64,000 nt of DNA, from positions 35,115,405 to 35,179,404 of the forward strand of contig ML660201.1 in assembly GCA_007570785.1 (NCBI GenBank), in the 5' to 3' direction. Under the pieces are notes generated by a model. It was not told the DNA's origin. It saw only the letters and a program-made list of their open reading frames with translations, and did not search any database. The position numbers and the translations under genes are program-made. Shown one piece after another: positions 54,701 to 64,000 of the stretch (the first letter of the stretch is position 1; each line of letters starts with the position of its first letter). The stretch is from Antilocapra americana. Its lineage: Eukaryota > Chordata > Mammalia > Artiodactyla > Antilocapridae.

Positions 54701-56049
54701 CAGCAGCCTCCTCGTTGGAGGTGGACAGAGGGGAGACAGGCTGTAAGAGACAGGAGGACAGAGGAGTTGGGAGGTGGCAGCCAGGCACCGAGTGCAGTAA
54801 CGAAGGCCTCTCCAGACCTCAGTGTGTTCTTGAGGCTTGAGCTCCGGCACCCACATCCCCTGGGTGGAAACTGACTCTGTCCTGGCTGTAACTTTCCAGA
54901 CCGCAGTGCACCGGGAAGGCAGCATTGGCTGGAGCAGTTTGTCTCTGAAGGAGGATGAAAAAAAAAAGGCCTGTGGAGGATGGGGTGGGGAGTGGAATGC
55001 TGGGAGGGGCCTCTGCTCTCCTCCGCAGTTGCTCCTGGCAACCTCCCTCTCAGACACAAATCCCTGGGCACAGAGGGAGCAGCCTGGAAAGCAGAAAGGA
55101 AACAAGGGGAACAGATGGAGCTAAACCCAGGTCAGCAGGTGCCTTGCGCTGCAGCTGCTGATAGGTGCACCTGCCTTGATCCCCAGTAGCCCAGAATTAA
55201 GGATGCACTATCAGCGATGTGACTGGATATGAGCCAGCCAAGTTCAGACTTGACGTATTTCAGGGGAAGTGGCCCATCCCAGGACACAGTGCTAAGCAGC
55301 ACGACAGAGCCTAGAAATGAGCAGGTTGGAAACAGTTTCAGCCTCATCACTGATGCTGCTGCTGTGACTTTTGGTGGGTTACTTCCCTTCTGATCACAGT
55401 TAATTAACTCAGTCCCTTTTCACTGAGACATAGACTTATTTGCATAGGTATAGGTGCTTCCTCCCTGCCACCTTCTCTTTGCCCCTCCTCCCACCCTGCA
55501 CACCAAATTCTGTCCATGGACATGAGAAAAGTAAGGCACATGGGAGAGAGCTGCCTGGGCGAGCATGGCCCAAAACGTGTGGGGTGTTTAAAGGTACTCC
55601 CCATGTGGTCAGATGTGTTTGGGAAATACAGACCCATACAACCTTGCCTTCATGTAGGATTTCCCACTTACATGTCGTCTTGCTGCTCAGAAAGGGGAGA
55701 GAGGAACACACAGACGCCTGTCTCATAGAGGAGCCCTAGGACTGGTGTTTCCCAGAGTATAGCTTTGAGAAATGCTCCTCTAGGTTTTTCAGAGACTCCT
55801 GGAGCATAATCTCTTAGGGTTTGTCATTTATCAGATGATGGGGTTGTGGACAGAGAGCTCGTGAATCTGGCCTGAGATCTTCTGGCTAAGTTCAAATCAG
55901 GAACAGAACACAAGTACCTCTAGTTCACACCAGGGCTCCCCTGTCCCCCAGCCTGGTTTCTTTCATACATTGCAAAGGGCATGGAGGGGAGGTAACATCT
56001 GATGAGCACCCATCCTCAAAAGAGTTAATTCTAGAAACTAGTTGCTAAG
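54701..56049. other. unique, GC-richer sequence; no gene supported
   Basis: 54700-55150 is GC-richer and stop-poor, so frames appear in several phases on both strands (the longest is 54572-55105 minus, 177 codons, which even enters the MIR). None has a domain, and CpG density is low. The rest up to 56049 is unique and unremarkable. Confidence 0.45.
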
Positions 56050-56245
56050 CTATAGGATCTCATATGTGCACACCATAATCATTCCACTCCATCATGCTCT
56101 AAGCACACTGAGGTGGGTATCTTATCTTCTCCCCTTTTTACAGACAAGGAAACTGAGGCTTAGAAGGGTTCAGTCACCAGTTTGATCCCTTTGAGTAAGG
56201 AAATTGCAGAGTCAAGGTTTGAACCCAAGTCAGCCTGACTTCCCT
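56050..56245 (-). mobile_element. MIR SINE, minus strand
   Basis: 'catgctctaagcacactgag', 'ttacagacaaggaaactgag' and 'aaggtttgaacccaagtcag' in reverse MIR order. Confidence 0.88.
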
Positions 56246-56254
56246 TGAAGCACA

Positions 56255-56370
56255 AGGTCTCATTCAGTCCTTTCAGTAGCTGTGCAAGATGAAAAATGGT
56301 CCTCCCTCTGCAGTCAGAAACCTGAGACTCAGAGAGGTTAAGAGATGTGACAGGGTCCTGTGGCCAAGGA
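56255..56370 (-). mobile_element. MIR fragment, minus strand
   Basis: 'tgcagtcagaaacctgagac' and 'tcagagaggttaagagatgt' are the MIR core. It directly follows another MIR. Confidence 0.65.
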
Positions 56371-57274
56371 TTGGGATAGGTGGGCACAGACTCCCCATCA
56401 GGGTCCTCCACCGTGCGGTGTTCCTGCCAGTGCCAGCGAGCCCGACAGCCATGATGCACTGAGTTCTCCTGTCTGTTGACCTAAAGGGCACAGCGGTGAG
56501 TGGAGAGAATCCTAGACCTCCGGATGGGTTTGAACCCCTGGCCGAGGTGATACCTGTCTGCACTAACCCTGTGCCAAGCTTAGTACTCTATCACTTTAAA
56601 AGAAAAGCCCAGGGAAATAGTTCCTTTGGCTTGGCTGGCAAATCAAAACAACCATGCTGCCTCTGTCTGACCCCTGCTAGTAGGAAGATTATTTGGCTAA
56701 TTAGGTAAGAAGCCTTCATGCACATGTACATATTTTAACCCTAATGAGCTGTCGGCGGGAAAGGTTTGCCCTTGGCCTCGTTCGCCAGCAGATCTCTCCT
56801 TTCCTTGGTGGAAAAGACCAGCAAGGTAAACAGAACCTTGTTTCCATGGAAGCTCCCTTGCTGGCTTTTTCTTTTCAGCTCCTGAAAGTGATTACTTGAT
56901 TTCTCTTTATTGTGGCCCCCTCTCCACACCAGACTATTTTCGGGAGCTTTGGTTGCATTTCTGTTTCCATCTTTGCTTCAGATCATTAACTCTCAGGCAG
57001 CAGTGTCCACTGTCTGGTCACTCCTGCTAATTAAAGTCCAACAGAGCAAAGGACTTGACCCTGGAGAAAGTAGGATACACTGAAAAGACAAGGAAATTTG
57101 TCCAGAAATGGAAGCCCCTGTCAGTTTCCTTTCTGGGCACAGAAGATTAGACCAAGACACCCACATCCACACCTGGCAGGGACACTAGCCCATCCGGCAC
57201 CTTCTCATCTGAATCTTTGATGCCCCATTGTGGGCCATGTCAGAATTACAGCCTGCATGAGGTGATCTTTTAAC
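56371..57274. other. unique sequence; candidate conserved element at 56590-57060
   Basis: No repeat recognised. The 56590-57060 part includes the palindrome CTAATTAG (56697-56704), the forkhead-type core GTAAACA (56826-56832) and a second TAATTA in 'tgctaattaaagtcca' near 57025-57040. It could be a conserved enhancer. No exon is supported. Confidence 0.4.
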
Positions 57275-57480
57275 ACAGCCGGCAGCCACTATTTCCTGAG
57301 TGTTTGCTGCATGCCAAGGAGTGGGCTAAACACTTTTTATCTGTGGTCTGAGTGAATCCTCACTACTCCTTGGATAGACTTACTATCCTGATTATTCAGA
57401 TGAGGCGGCCTGAGCACAGAGGGGTTACGTAACTTGACCAAGGTCACGTAGCTACTAAGTGGCAGAGCCAGGATAAGGAC
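57275..57480 (-). mobile_element. MIR SINE, minus strand
   Basis: 'tgtttgctgcatgccaagga', 'attattcagatgaggcggcc' and 'gaccaaggtcacgtagctac' in reverse order, well preserved. Confidence 0.9.
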
Positions 57481-58194
57481 ATGCCTGTGGCTGTCAGTTC
57501 TTTGGGAGGCCTCTGGCACTACTACAGCCTGCCCAGAGAAATCAGTCATGATAGGAAACAGAGGGTAGATATTTTTCTGCCCCCTAGTCATGGGGCGGGG
57601 CAGGGGCATGGTGTTCTTTGTATTGAATTAAACAAAGTAAGAATGAGGAGTTAATTGTCAGGGCCAAAAAGAAAACCGGAACAACACACTAAAAAAAAAA
57701 AGTCAACATTAAGCAGAACAAAAAGAGTTCCAGGTTGAGGCAGGGTCGACTTCATTTCACATGGCTCATGCCATTTTACCACATTCCTGTATGTTACAGA
57801 GACTGTTTCCTTGTCCATAAACTGGTGATAATGAAAGTACCTTCCTCATAAAGATGTTTTGTATGGGGAATTTCCCACACTACCCTGTGGAACACTTGTT
57901 TTCAGTGAAATAACTATGTCAAAGACAATATTAAATGCAGTTAAGTAGGCTTATTTACTACAGAATTTCCCTAAATCTTAATTATGTAAATATGTGTTAT
58001 GAATTTTCAGGAGGAAGCAATGTTTCCTGACCCAGGATACTTTTCCTGGGAAAATGCACATTAAGATTTATTTCTTGGAACCCCTGAGAAAAGGGTTTAA
58101 TACATGTCATACAATACCTGCTCTTGAAATAGGCATCAGTAAATGCTAATCCCTTCTCTTTTGTGTCTAAATTATTCAAGTAATCGTACCTATT
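57481..58194. other. unique sequence
   Basis: No gene or repeat recognised. A short A-run lies near 57692. Confidence 0.4.
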
Positions 58195-58325
58195 CTTTCT
58201 AGATTTTGAGCTCCATAGAGGCAGGGGCTGGGTCCGTCTTGTTCTTTCTGTATTCCAGTATCATGCATAGCAAGACATTCTATAAAAATTTTATGAATTA
58301 ATAAGTAAACCAATGAATGAATGAC
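58195..58325 (+). mobile_element. L2 3' end, plus strand
   Basis: 'gattttgagctccatagagg', 'caggggctgggtccgtcttg' and the tail 'accaatgaatgaatgac' are the L2 3' end. Confidence 0.75.
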
Positions 58326-58799
58326 ATTTCATGTAGACCTAGCCTGCTCATGTAGACCTACCACTGCTGGCTTTCTTTGCCCTTTGTAGTTGTATTTGGT
58401 GAGACCAATGGGAGACCTCAGACACCTCTGAGAATTTTCATAATGGAAATAGTTCTGTTGCATTTTTCTTTTCCTTTTCAGTTTTAACCTCTGTGAGCAC
58501 CGTGTCTTCTGACAGAACCTGTAACTGTAGCCTCTAACCAAATACTTTTGCTTCTTCTCAGTGAAATAGTCAGATACATATATATATATATTCTGCATAC
58601 ATATTTTGAACAACACATTTCTAAGTGTTCCCAGTGGGTTTGCACCTGGATATGAAGAAGTCTGAAGCTTCCAAGAAACAGACTAAAAAGCACTTCATTG
58701 GAGCTTAAAACCAGCCCTGAGGATACCAGGTTTCCTGTGTGCCAATTGTCAAGCAGTGATGGATGGACCTCTGGTCAGTAGTGTGACTGCTGATTAATT
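58326..58799. other. unique sequence with (TA)n run
   Basis: No gene recognised. A (TA)n run occupies about 58576-58591. A 95-codon minus frame (58329-58616) crosses it without any domain. Confidence 0.4.
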
Positions 58800-59030
58800 T
58801 AGAACAGGATTTCCAACTCTTGTTCTCTGGGCATTATGCAAAAAAATAAAATTTTACGTTAAATAGTAGTTGAATTGTTTCAAAATCTGACGGTTTTCCT
58901 TAACGAAGAACTCAAACTATTTCCAGCATTTTCCAGGCTTATCTAACATTATTTTGGAGCCTTTCCAAGTCCTTTCTTCTGGAGTATCTAATAAGGTTGT
59001 TGTTCAGCAGAACACCCTTTGAGAAATGCT
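58800..59030. mobile_element. possible DNA-transposon-like element
   Basis: It starts 'gaacaggatttccaactctt' and ends 'ccctttgagaaatgct', resembling degenerate hAT-type termini. The interior is diverged; weak support. Confidence 0.3.
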
Positions 59031-59094
59031 AGATATATGGCCAAAAGTTACAATCCAGTCTGCATGATCTAGAAAATAGTTCAGCTCATCAAAA

Positions 59095-59160
59095 CTCTGA
59101 AACAGCAAAATTGTGTAAAGCAATTATCCTTCAATAAAAAAATGAATTAATTTTAAAAAA
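59095..59160 (+). mobile_element. L1 3' terminus fragment, plus strand
   Basis: 'attgtgtaaagcaattatcc' followed by 'ttcaataaaaaaatgaatta' is the terminal piece of an artiodactyl L1 3' UTR with an A-rich tail. Confidence 0.55.
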
Positions 59161-59321
59161 ATCTGTGGAAGAGAGAAGATAAGGCAACTCCTTACTGAAT
59201 AGGGTGATAAAAAGACAGAGCATAAAGCCAAGTAGATTTTTATGTTTTGTAAAACCGAAGGCTATTCATGGTATTTCAAAAAAATATGATTGTAAATTAT
59301 CCAGTTTTCTTATTTAAATCA

Positions 59322-61724
59322 TCAGTTCAGTTCAGTTCCGTTGCTCAGTCGTGTCCGACTCTTTGCGACCCCATGAATTGCAGCACGCCAGGCCTCCCTG
59401 TCCAGCACCAACTCCCGGAGCCTACCCAAACCCATGTCCATCAAGTCGGTGATGCCATCCAGACATCTTATCCTCTGTCTTCCCCTTCTCCTCCTGCCCC
59501 CAATCCTTCCCAGCATCAGGGTCTTTTCCAATGAGTCAACTCTTCACATGAGGTGGCCAAAGTATTGGAGTTTCAGCTTCAACATCAGTCCTTCCAGTGA
59601 ACACCCAGGACTGATCTCCTTTAGGATGGACTGGTTGGATCTCCTTGCATTCCAAGGGACTCTCAAGAGTCTTCTCCAACACCACAGTTCAAAAGCATCA
59701 GTTATTTGGCACTCAGATTTCTTCACTGTCCAACTCTCAGATGCATACATGACTACTGGAAAAACCATAGCCTTGACTAGATGGACCTTTGTTGGTAAAG
59801 TAATGTCTCTGCTTTTAAGTATGCTATCCAGGTTGGTCATAACTTTCCTTCCAAGGAATAAGCGTCCTTTAATTTCCTGGCTGCAGTAACCATCTGGAGT
59901 GATTTTGGAGCCCCCAAAAATAAAGTTTGACATTGTCTCCACTATTTATCCATCTGTTTCCCATGAAGTGATGGGACCAGAGGCCATGATATTAGTTTTC
60001 TGAATGCTGAGCTTTAAGCCAACTTTTTCACTCTTCTCTTTCACTTTCATCAAGAGGCTTTTTAGTTCCTCTTCACTTTCTGCCATAAGAGTGGTGTCAT
60101 CTGCATATATGAGGTTATTGATATTTTTCCAGGCAATCTTTATTCCAGCTTGTGCTTCTTCCGGTCCAACATTTCTCATGATGTACTCTGCATATAAGTT
60201 AAATAAGCAGGGTGACAATATACAGCCTTGGCGTACTCCTTTTCCTATTTTGAACCAGTCTATTGTTCCATGTTCAGTTCTAACTGTTGCTTCCTGACCT
60301 GCATGCAGGTTTCTCAAGAGACAGGTCAGGTGGTCTGGTATTCCCATCTCTTTCAGAATTTTCCACAGTTTATTGTGATCTACACAGTCAAAGGCTTTGG
60401 CATAGTCAAAAAAGCAGAAATGATTGATTTTCTGGAACTCTCTTGCTTTGTCAATGATCCAATCGATGTTGGCAATTTGATCTCTGGTTCCTCTGCCTTT
60501 TCTAAAACCAGCTTGAACATCTGGAAGTTCACGGTTCATGTATTCCTGAAGTCTGGCTTGGAGAATTTTGAGCATCACTTTACTAGCATGTGAAATAAGT
60601 GCAATTGTGTGGTAGTTTGAGCATTCTTTGGCATTGCCTTTCTTGGGATAGGAATGAAAACTGCCCTTTTCCAATCCTGTGGCCATTGCTGAGTTTTCCA
60701 AATTTGCTGGCATATTGAGTGCACCACTTTCACAGCATCATCTTTTAGGATTTGAAAGAGCTCAACTGGAATTCCATCACGTCCACTAGCTTTGTTCATA
60801 GTGATGCTTCCTAAGGCCCACTTGACTTCACATTCCAGGATGTCTGGCTTTAGGTGAGTGATCACACCATCGTGATTAACTGGGTCATGAAGATCTTTTT
60901 TGTACAGTTCTTCTGTGTATTCTTGCCTCCTCTTCTTAATATCTTTTGCTTCTGTTAAGTCCAAACCATTTCTGTCCTTTATTGTGCCCATCTTTGCATG
61001 AAAATGTTCCCTTGGTATCTCTGATTTTCTTAAGAGATCTCTCGTCTTTCCCTATCTATTGTTTTCCTCTATTTCTTTGCATTATTCACTTAGGAAGGCT
61101 TTCTTATCTTCCTTGCTGTTCTTTGGAACTCTTCATTCAAATGGGTATATCTTTCCTTTTCTACTTTGTCTTTGGCTTCTCTTCTTTCCACAGCTATTTG
61201 TAAGGCCTCCTCAGACAACCTTTTTGCCTTTTGCATTTCTTTTTCATGGGGATGGTTATGATCCCTGCTTCCTGTACAGTGTCACGAACCTCCGTCCATT
61301 GTTCGTCAGGCACTCTGTCTATCAGATCTAATCCCTTGACTCTATTTCTCCCTTCCACTGTATAATTGCAAGGGGTTTGATTAAGGTCATACCTGAACGG
61401 TCTAGTGGTTTTCCCCACTTTCTTCAATTTTAGTCTGAATTTGGCAATAAGGAGTTCATTATCTGAGCCAAAGTCAGCTCCCGGTCTTGTTTTTCCTGAC
61501 TGTGTAGAGCTTCTCCATCTTTGGCTGCAAAGAATATAATCGGTTTGATTTCAGTATTGACCATCTGGTGATGTCCATGTGGAGACTCTCCTCTTGTGTT
61601 GTTGGAAGAGGGTGTTTTCTATGACCAGTGCCCTCTCTTGGCAAAACTCTATTAGACTTTGCCCTGTTTTATTCTGTACTCCAAGGCCAAATTTGCCTGT
61701 TACTCCAGATATTTCTTGACTTTG
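59322..61724 (-). mobile_element. BovB LINE, 2.4 kb, minus strand (RT and part of endonuclease)
   Basis: The longest BovB here. The 3' end is at 59322 ('cagttcagttcagttccgtt') and the element reaches into the endonuclease-coding part at 61724. The minus frame 59946-60713 (255 codons) covers most of the RT core: QAGFRKGRGTRDQIANIDWI, YAKAFDCVDHNKLWKILKEM, GVRQGCILSPCLFNLYAEYI, and an intact active-site YADD in NNLIYADDTTLMAESEEELK. In-frame stops follow near 59944 and 59542, and a frameshift near 60640 separates the upstream RT frame (60575-60991). The copy is coding-dead but near consensus. It faces the BovB at 61738. Confidence 0.96.
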
Positions 61725-61737
61725 TATGTTTGAGCAT

Positions 61738-62147
61738 CAAAAAACCAAGAGAGTTCCAGAAAAACATCTACCTCTGCTTTATTGACTATGCCAAAGCCTT
61801 TGACTATGTGGATCACAAGAAACTGCAAGATTCTTAAAGCAATGGGAATACCAGACCACCTGACCTGCCACTTGCGAAATCTGTATGCAGGTCAGGAAGC
61901 AACAGTTAAAACTGGACATGAAACAGCAAACTGGTTCTTCCAGATAAAGGCGTACGTCAAGGCTGTGTATTGTCACCCTGCTTATTTACCTTATATGCAG
62001 AGTACGTCATGCGAAATGCTGGGCTGGATGAAGCACAAGCTGGAATCAATAAACCGGGATAAATATCAGTAACTTCAGATATGCAGATGACCTGACCCTT
62101 ATGGCAGAAATCAAAGAACTAAAGAGCCTCTTGATGAAAGTTGAAAG
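61738..62147 (+). mobile_element. BovB LINE, plus strand (left part)
   Basis: Starts within the RT region ('gagagttccagaaaaacatc') and carries 'gactatgccaaagcctttga' (DYAKAFDYVDH). A frameshift after 'aagaaactgcaagattctta' and others break the frame. It is interrupted at 62148 by an L1 insert. Confidence 0.93.
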
Positions 62148-62498
62148 CCAGAAAGAAAAACAACAATACAGTATACTAGCGTATATATATGGAATTTAGA
62201 AAGACGGTAACGAAAACCCACCATGCGAGACAGCAAAAGGAACGCAGATGTATAGAACAGACTCGTGGACTCGGTGGATGAGGGCAAGGGTGGGATGATA
62301 TGGGAGAATGACATTGAAACATGTTAATTATCATATGTGTAATCAATCGCCAGCCCAGGATTGATGCTCGGGGCTGGTGCATCGAGATTTCCCGGAGGGA
62401 GGGAGGAGGGAGGGAGGAGGGAGGGGGGTTCTGGAGGGGGAGCATATGTAAACCCATGGAGATATCATGTCATTGTATGGCAAAACTAATAAAAAAAA
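62148..62498 (+). mobile_element. L1 3' UTR insertion inside BovB, with G-rich polypurine tract
   Basis: A 351-bp ruminant L1 3' end: 'caatacagtatactagcgta', 'cagatgtatagaacagactc', 'gggtgggatgatatgggaga', a GGGAGG-rich tract (62393-62441), and 'tgtatggcaaaactaataaa' with an A tail. The same subfamily as 18116-18397. The flanking BovB is collinear on both sides. The only visible direct repeat is gaaag (62143-62147 and 62499-62503), too short to be certain. Confidence 0.9.
62393..62441 (+). repeat. G-rich polypurine tract, quadruplex-capable
   Basis: Many GGG runs separated by one or two A/G-rich bases (gggagggaggagggagggag and beyond). Such tracts are a known conserved feature of mammalian L1 3' UTRs. 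Confidence 0.85.
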
Positions 62499-63215
62499 GA
62501 AAGAGGAGAGAGAAAAAGTTGGCTTAAAACTCAACATTCAGAAAACTAAGATCGTGGCATCTGGTCCCATCACTTCATAGCAAATAGATGGTAAAACAGT
62601 GGAAACAGTGAGAAACTTCATTTTGGGGGGCTCCATAATCGCTGCAGGTGGTGACTGCAGCCATGAAATTAAAAGATGCTTGCTCCTTGGAAGAAAAGTT
62701 ATGGCCAACCTAGACAGCATATTAAATAGCAGAGACATTACTTTGCCAACAAAGTAATGTCTTATCAAAGCTATGGTTTTTCCAGTAATCATGTATGAAT
62801 GTAAGAGTTGGACTATAAAGAAAACTGAACACCAAAGAATTGATGCTTTTAAACTGTGGTGTTGGAGAAGACTCTTGAGAGTCCCTTGGACTGAAAGGAG
62901 ATCCAACTAGTCAATCCTAAAGGAAATCAGTCCAGAATATTCATTGGAAGGACTGATGCTGAAGCTGAAACTTCAAATCTTTGGCTACCTGATGCGAAGA
63001 GCTGACTCATTTGAAAAGACTCTGATGCTGGGGAAGATTGAAGGCAGGAAAAGAAGGGGACGACAGAGGATGAGATGGTTGGATGGACTCACCAACTGAA
63101 TGGACGTGAGTTTGAGTAAACTCTAGGAGTTGGCGATGGACAGGGAGGCCTGGCGTGCTGCAGTCCATGGGGTCACACAGAGTCAGACATGACTGAGTGA
63201 CTGAACTGAAGTGAG
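62499..63215 (+). mobile_element. BovB LINE, plus strand (right part, 3' end)
   Basis: Resumes at 'gaaagaggagagagaaaaag', continues with the C-terminal region ('gaaaactaagatcgtggcat', 'tgaactgaagtgag' at the end). Stop codons and indels break the frame. Together with 61738-62147 it is one BovB of about 1.1 kb without the L1. Confidence 0.94.
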
Positions 63216-63552
63216 ACATAACTTATTTTCTGTACCATTTCATAGCTTAGAAGGGTTTCTTCTCTTTAAGTGTGGAGTTAGGTTTTCGTCTTCAAATTTC
63301 TGAATAAAAATGGCTCTTGAAAGAAAAAGGCTTAGAAAAGTCACAAGTTCTTAATTGACTTTTTGTTGTGAGTTAATATGTTCTGAAACGAAGAATAGAG
63401 CATATCCTTTTTGAATGTCACTGTTCTGTACTTACTAAACTCTTCTGTGAATAAAATAATGTATCAATTACTGAACAAAGCAGACTCATTACAGTTTGAA
63501 GGGTAATGCTAAGCTTGCTGAGAAATGAAGAGAGAACTTTTAATTCCTAGAG
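63216..63552. other. unique sequence
   Basis: No gene or repeat recognised; AT-rich. Confidence 0.4.
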
Positions 63553-63748
63553 CAGGGATCAGTAACTATGGCCCACCCCCTGTTGTTCATAAAATTTTAT
63601 TAGAACACAGCACTGCTTATTTATTGAGATATTGTCTGTGTCTGTTTTCATGCTTCATTCAAAGAATTGAGTCATGGCAGCAGAGACCTTACAGCCCTCA
63701 AAGCCTGGAGTGTCCATTATATGGCCCTTTGTAGAAATACTTGCCAGT
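63553..63748 (-). mobile_element. MER5A-type hAT-Charlie element, minus strand
   Basis: 'cagggatcagtaactatggc', 'ataaaattttattagaacac' and 'cattatatggccctttgtag' are the reverse complement of the family at 22303-22521. The right terminus is degenerate. Confidence 0.8.
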
Positions 63749-64000
63749 ATCTTTCACAGATTTGTAGAAATATGGGGAAGGGATGCTGGAGATTACAGAA
63801 CGAACACCTTTATTCTATGGATGGTAAAACTGACAGCAGAGAAGGTAGGGGATTGTCTCCCCATCAGAAAAAACAAAGATAGATTTCTTGTCTTTTTTTT
63901 TAACCACATGTAAATTTAATATAGATGTGGCAAAAGTCCGCTGAGTGGGTAACTAACTGCAAATTTCGCAAACAGTTCATGGCTGACCTCCCTTTGAAGC
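63749..64000. other. unique sequence to window end
   Basis: A MIR-like trace is possible in 63800-63860 ('ttattctatggatggtaaaa', 'ctgacagcagagaaggtagg'). No gene seen. Confidence 0.35.

Noticed and set aside
54572..55105. 177-codon minus-strand frame as a gene
   Set aside because: It runs into a MIR, other frames are equally open on both strands in the same GC-richer patch, and no domain is recognised.
59946..60713. Longest open frame (255 codons, minus) as a host gene
   Set aside because: It is the BovB reverse transcriptase, with YADD and RTE-type motifs. In-frame stops and a frameshift flank it.
1..64000. CRISPR arrays, operons, phage or prokaryotic mobile elements
   Set aside because: The repeat content is plainly that of a ruminant nuclear genome. 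No regularly spaced repeat array or prokaryote-type gene layout is present.

Overview
The window is mammalian nuclear DNA from a ruminant, very probably a bovid. The diagnostic signs are BovB (RTE-type) LINE copies, full-length and truncated Bov-tA/BOV-A SINEs, an ART2/CHR-type SINE, and L1 3' ends of the ruminant kind. They sit on a background of old mammalian repeats (MIR, L2, hAT/MER5-type and Tigger/MER2-type DNA transposons, MaLR LTRs). The species cannot be fixed from the window. A 100-N block (32879-32978) marks an assembly gap.

No host protein-coding gene, tRNA, rRNA or CpG-island promoter can be supported. The only open frames with recognisable protein similarity belong to retrotransposons: BovB reverse transcriptase at 23.4-24.5, 48.1-49.8 and 59.3-63.2 kb, and the L1 ORF2 C-terminus at 14.3-14.7, 26.1-26.5 and 50.8-51.3 kb. 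All are broken by stops, frameshifts, truncation or inversion. The window is therefore most likely intergenic or intronic. A few unique stretches look like possible regulatory elements or, much less likely, exons; these are listed as candidates only.

Layout: 1-5 kb holds mostly unique DNA with MIR, hAT and Bov-tA copies and a perfect 46-bp tandem duplication. 5-9 kb holds two minus-strand L2 copies, one split by a BovB 3' end, then a long unique stretch. 9-22 kb has SINEs, MIRs, three L1 pieces and a 5'-truncated L1 with a clean target-site duplication (18.1-18.4 kb). 22-28 kb is repeat-dense: MER5A, MIR, two BovB, L2 and several L1 pieces. 28-36 kb is largely unique, with a MaLR LTR inside L2 and the gap. 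36-39 kb carries an old L1/HAL1-like element, then L2 split by a Tigger/MER2-type element with visible terminal inverted repeats. 39-48 kb is sparse, with an inverted Bov-tA pair and the longest nearly repeat-free stretch (44.9-47.6 kb). 48-53.3 kb is BovB, L2, L1 and hAT in a row. 53.3-59 kb is mainly MIR plus unique DNA. 59.3-63.2 kb is a head-to-head pair of BovB copies, one of which was later hit by an L1.

The most notable structures are the divergent BovB pair (long inverted repeat), a BovB copy containing an inverted piece of BovB flanked by an 8-bp direct repeat, the TSD-flanked young L1 and SINE insertions, and the perfect 46-bp duplication. I saw no evidence of an undescribed biological system.
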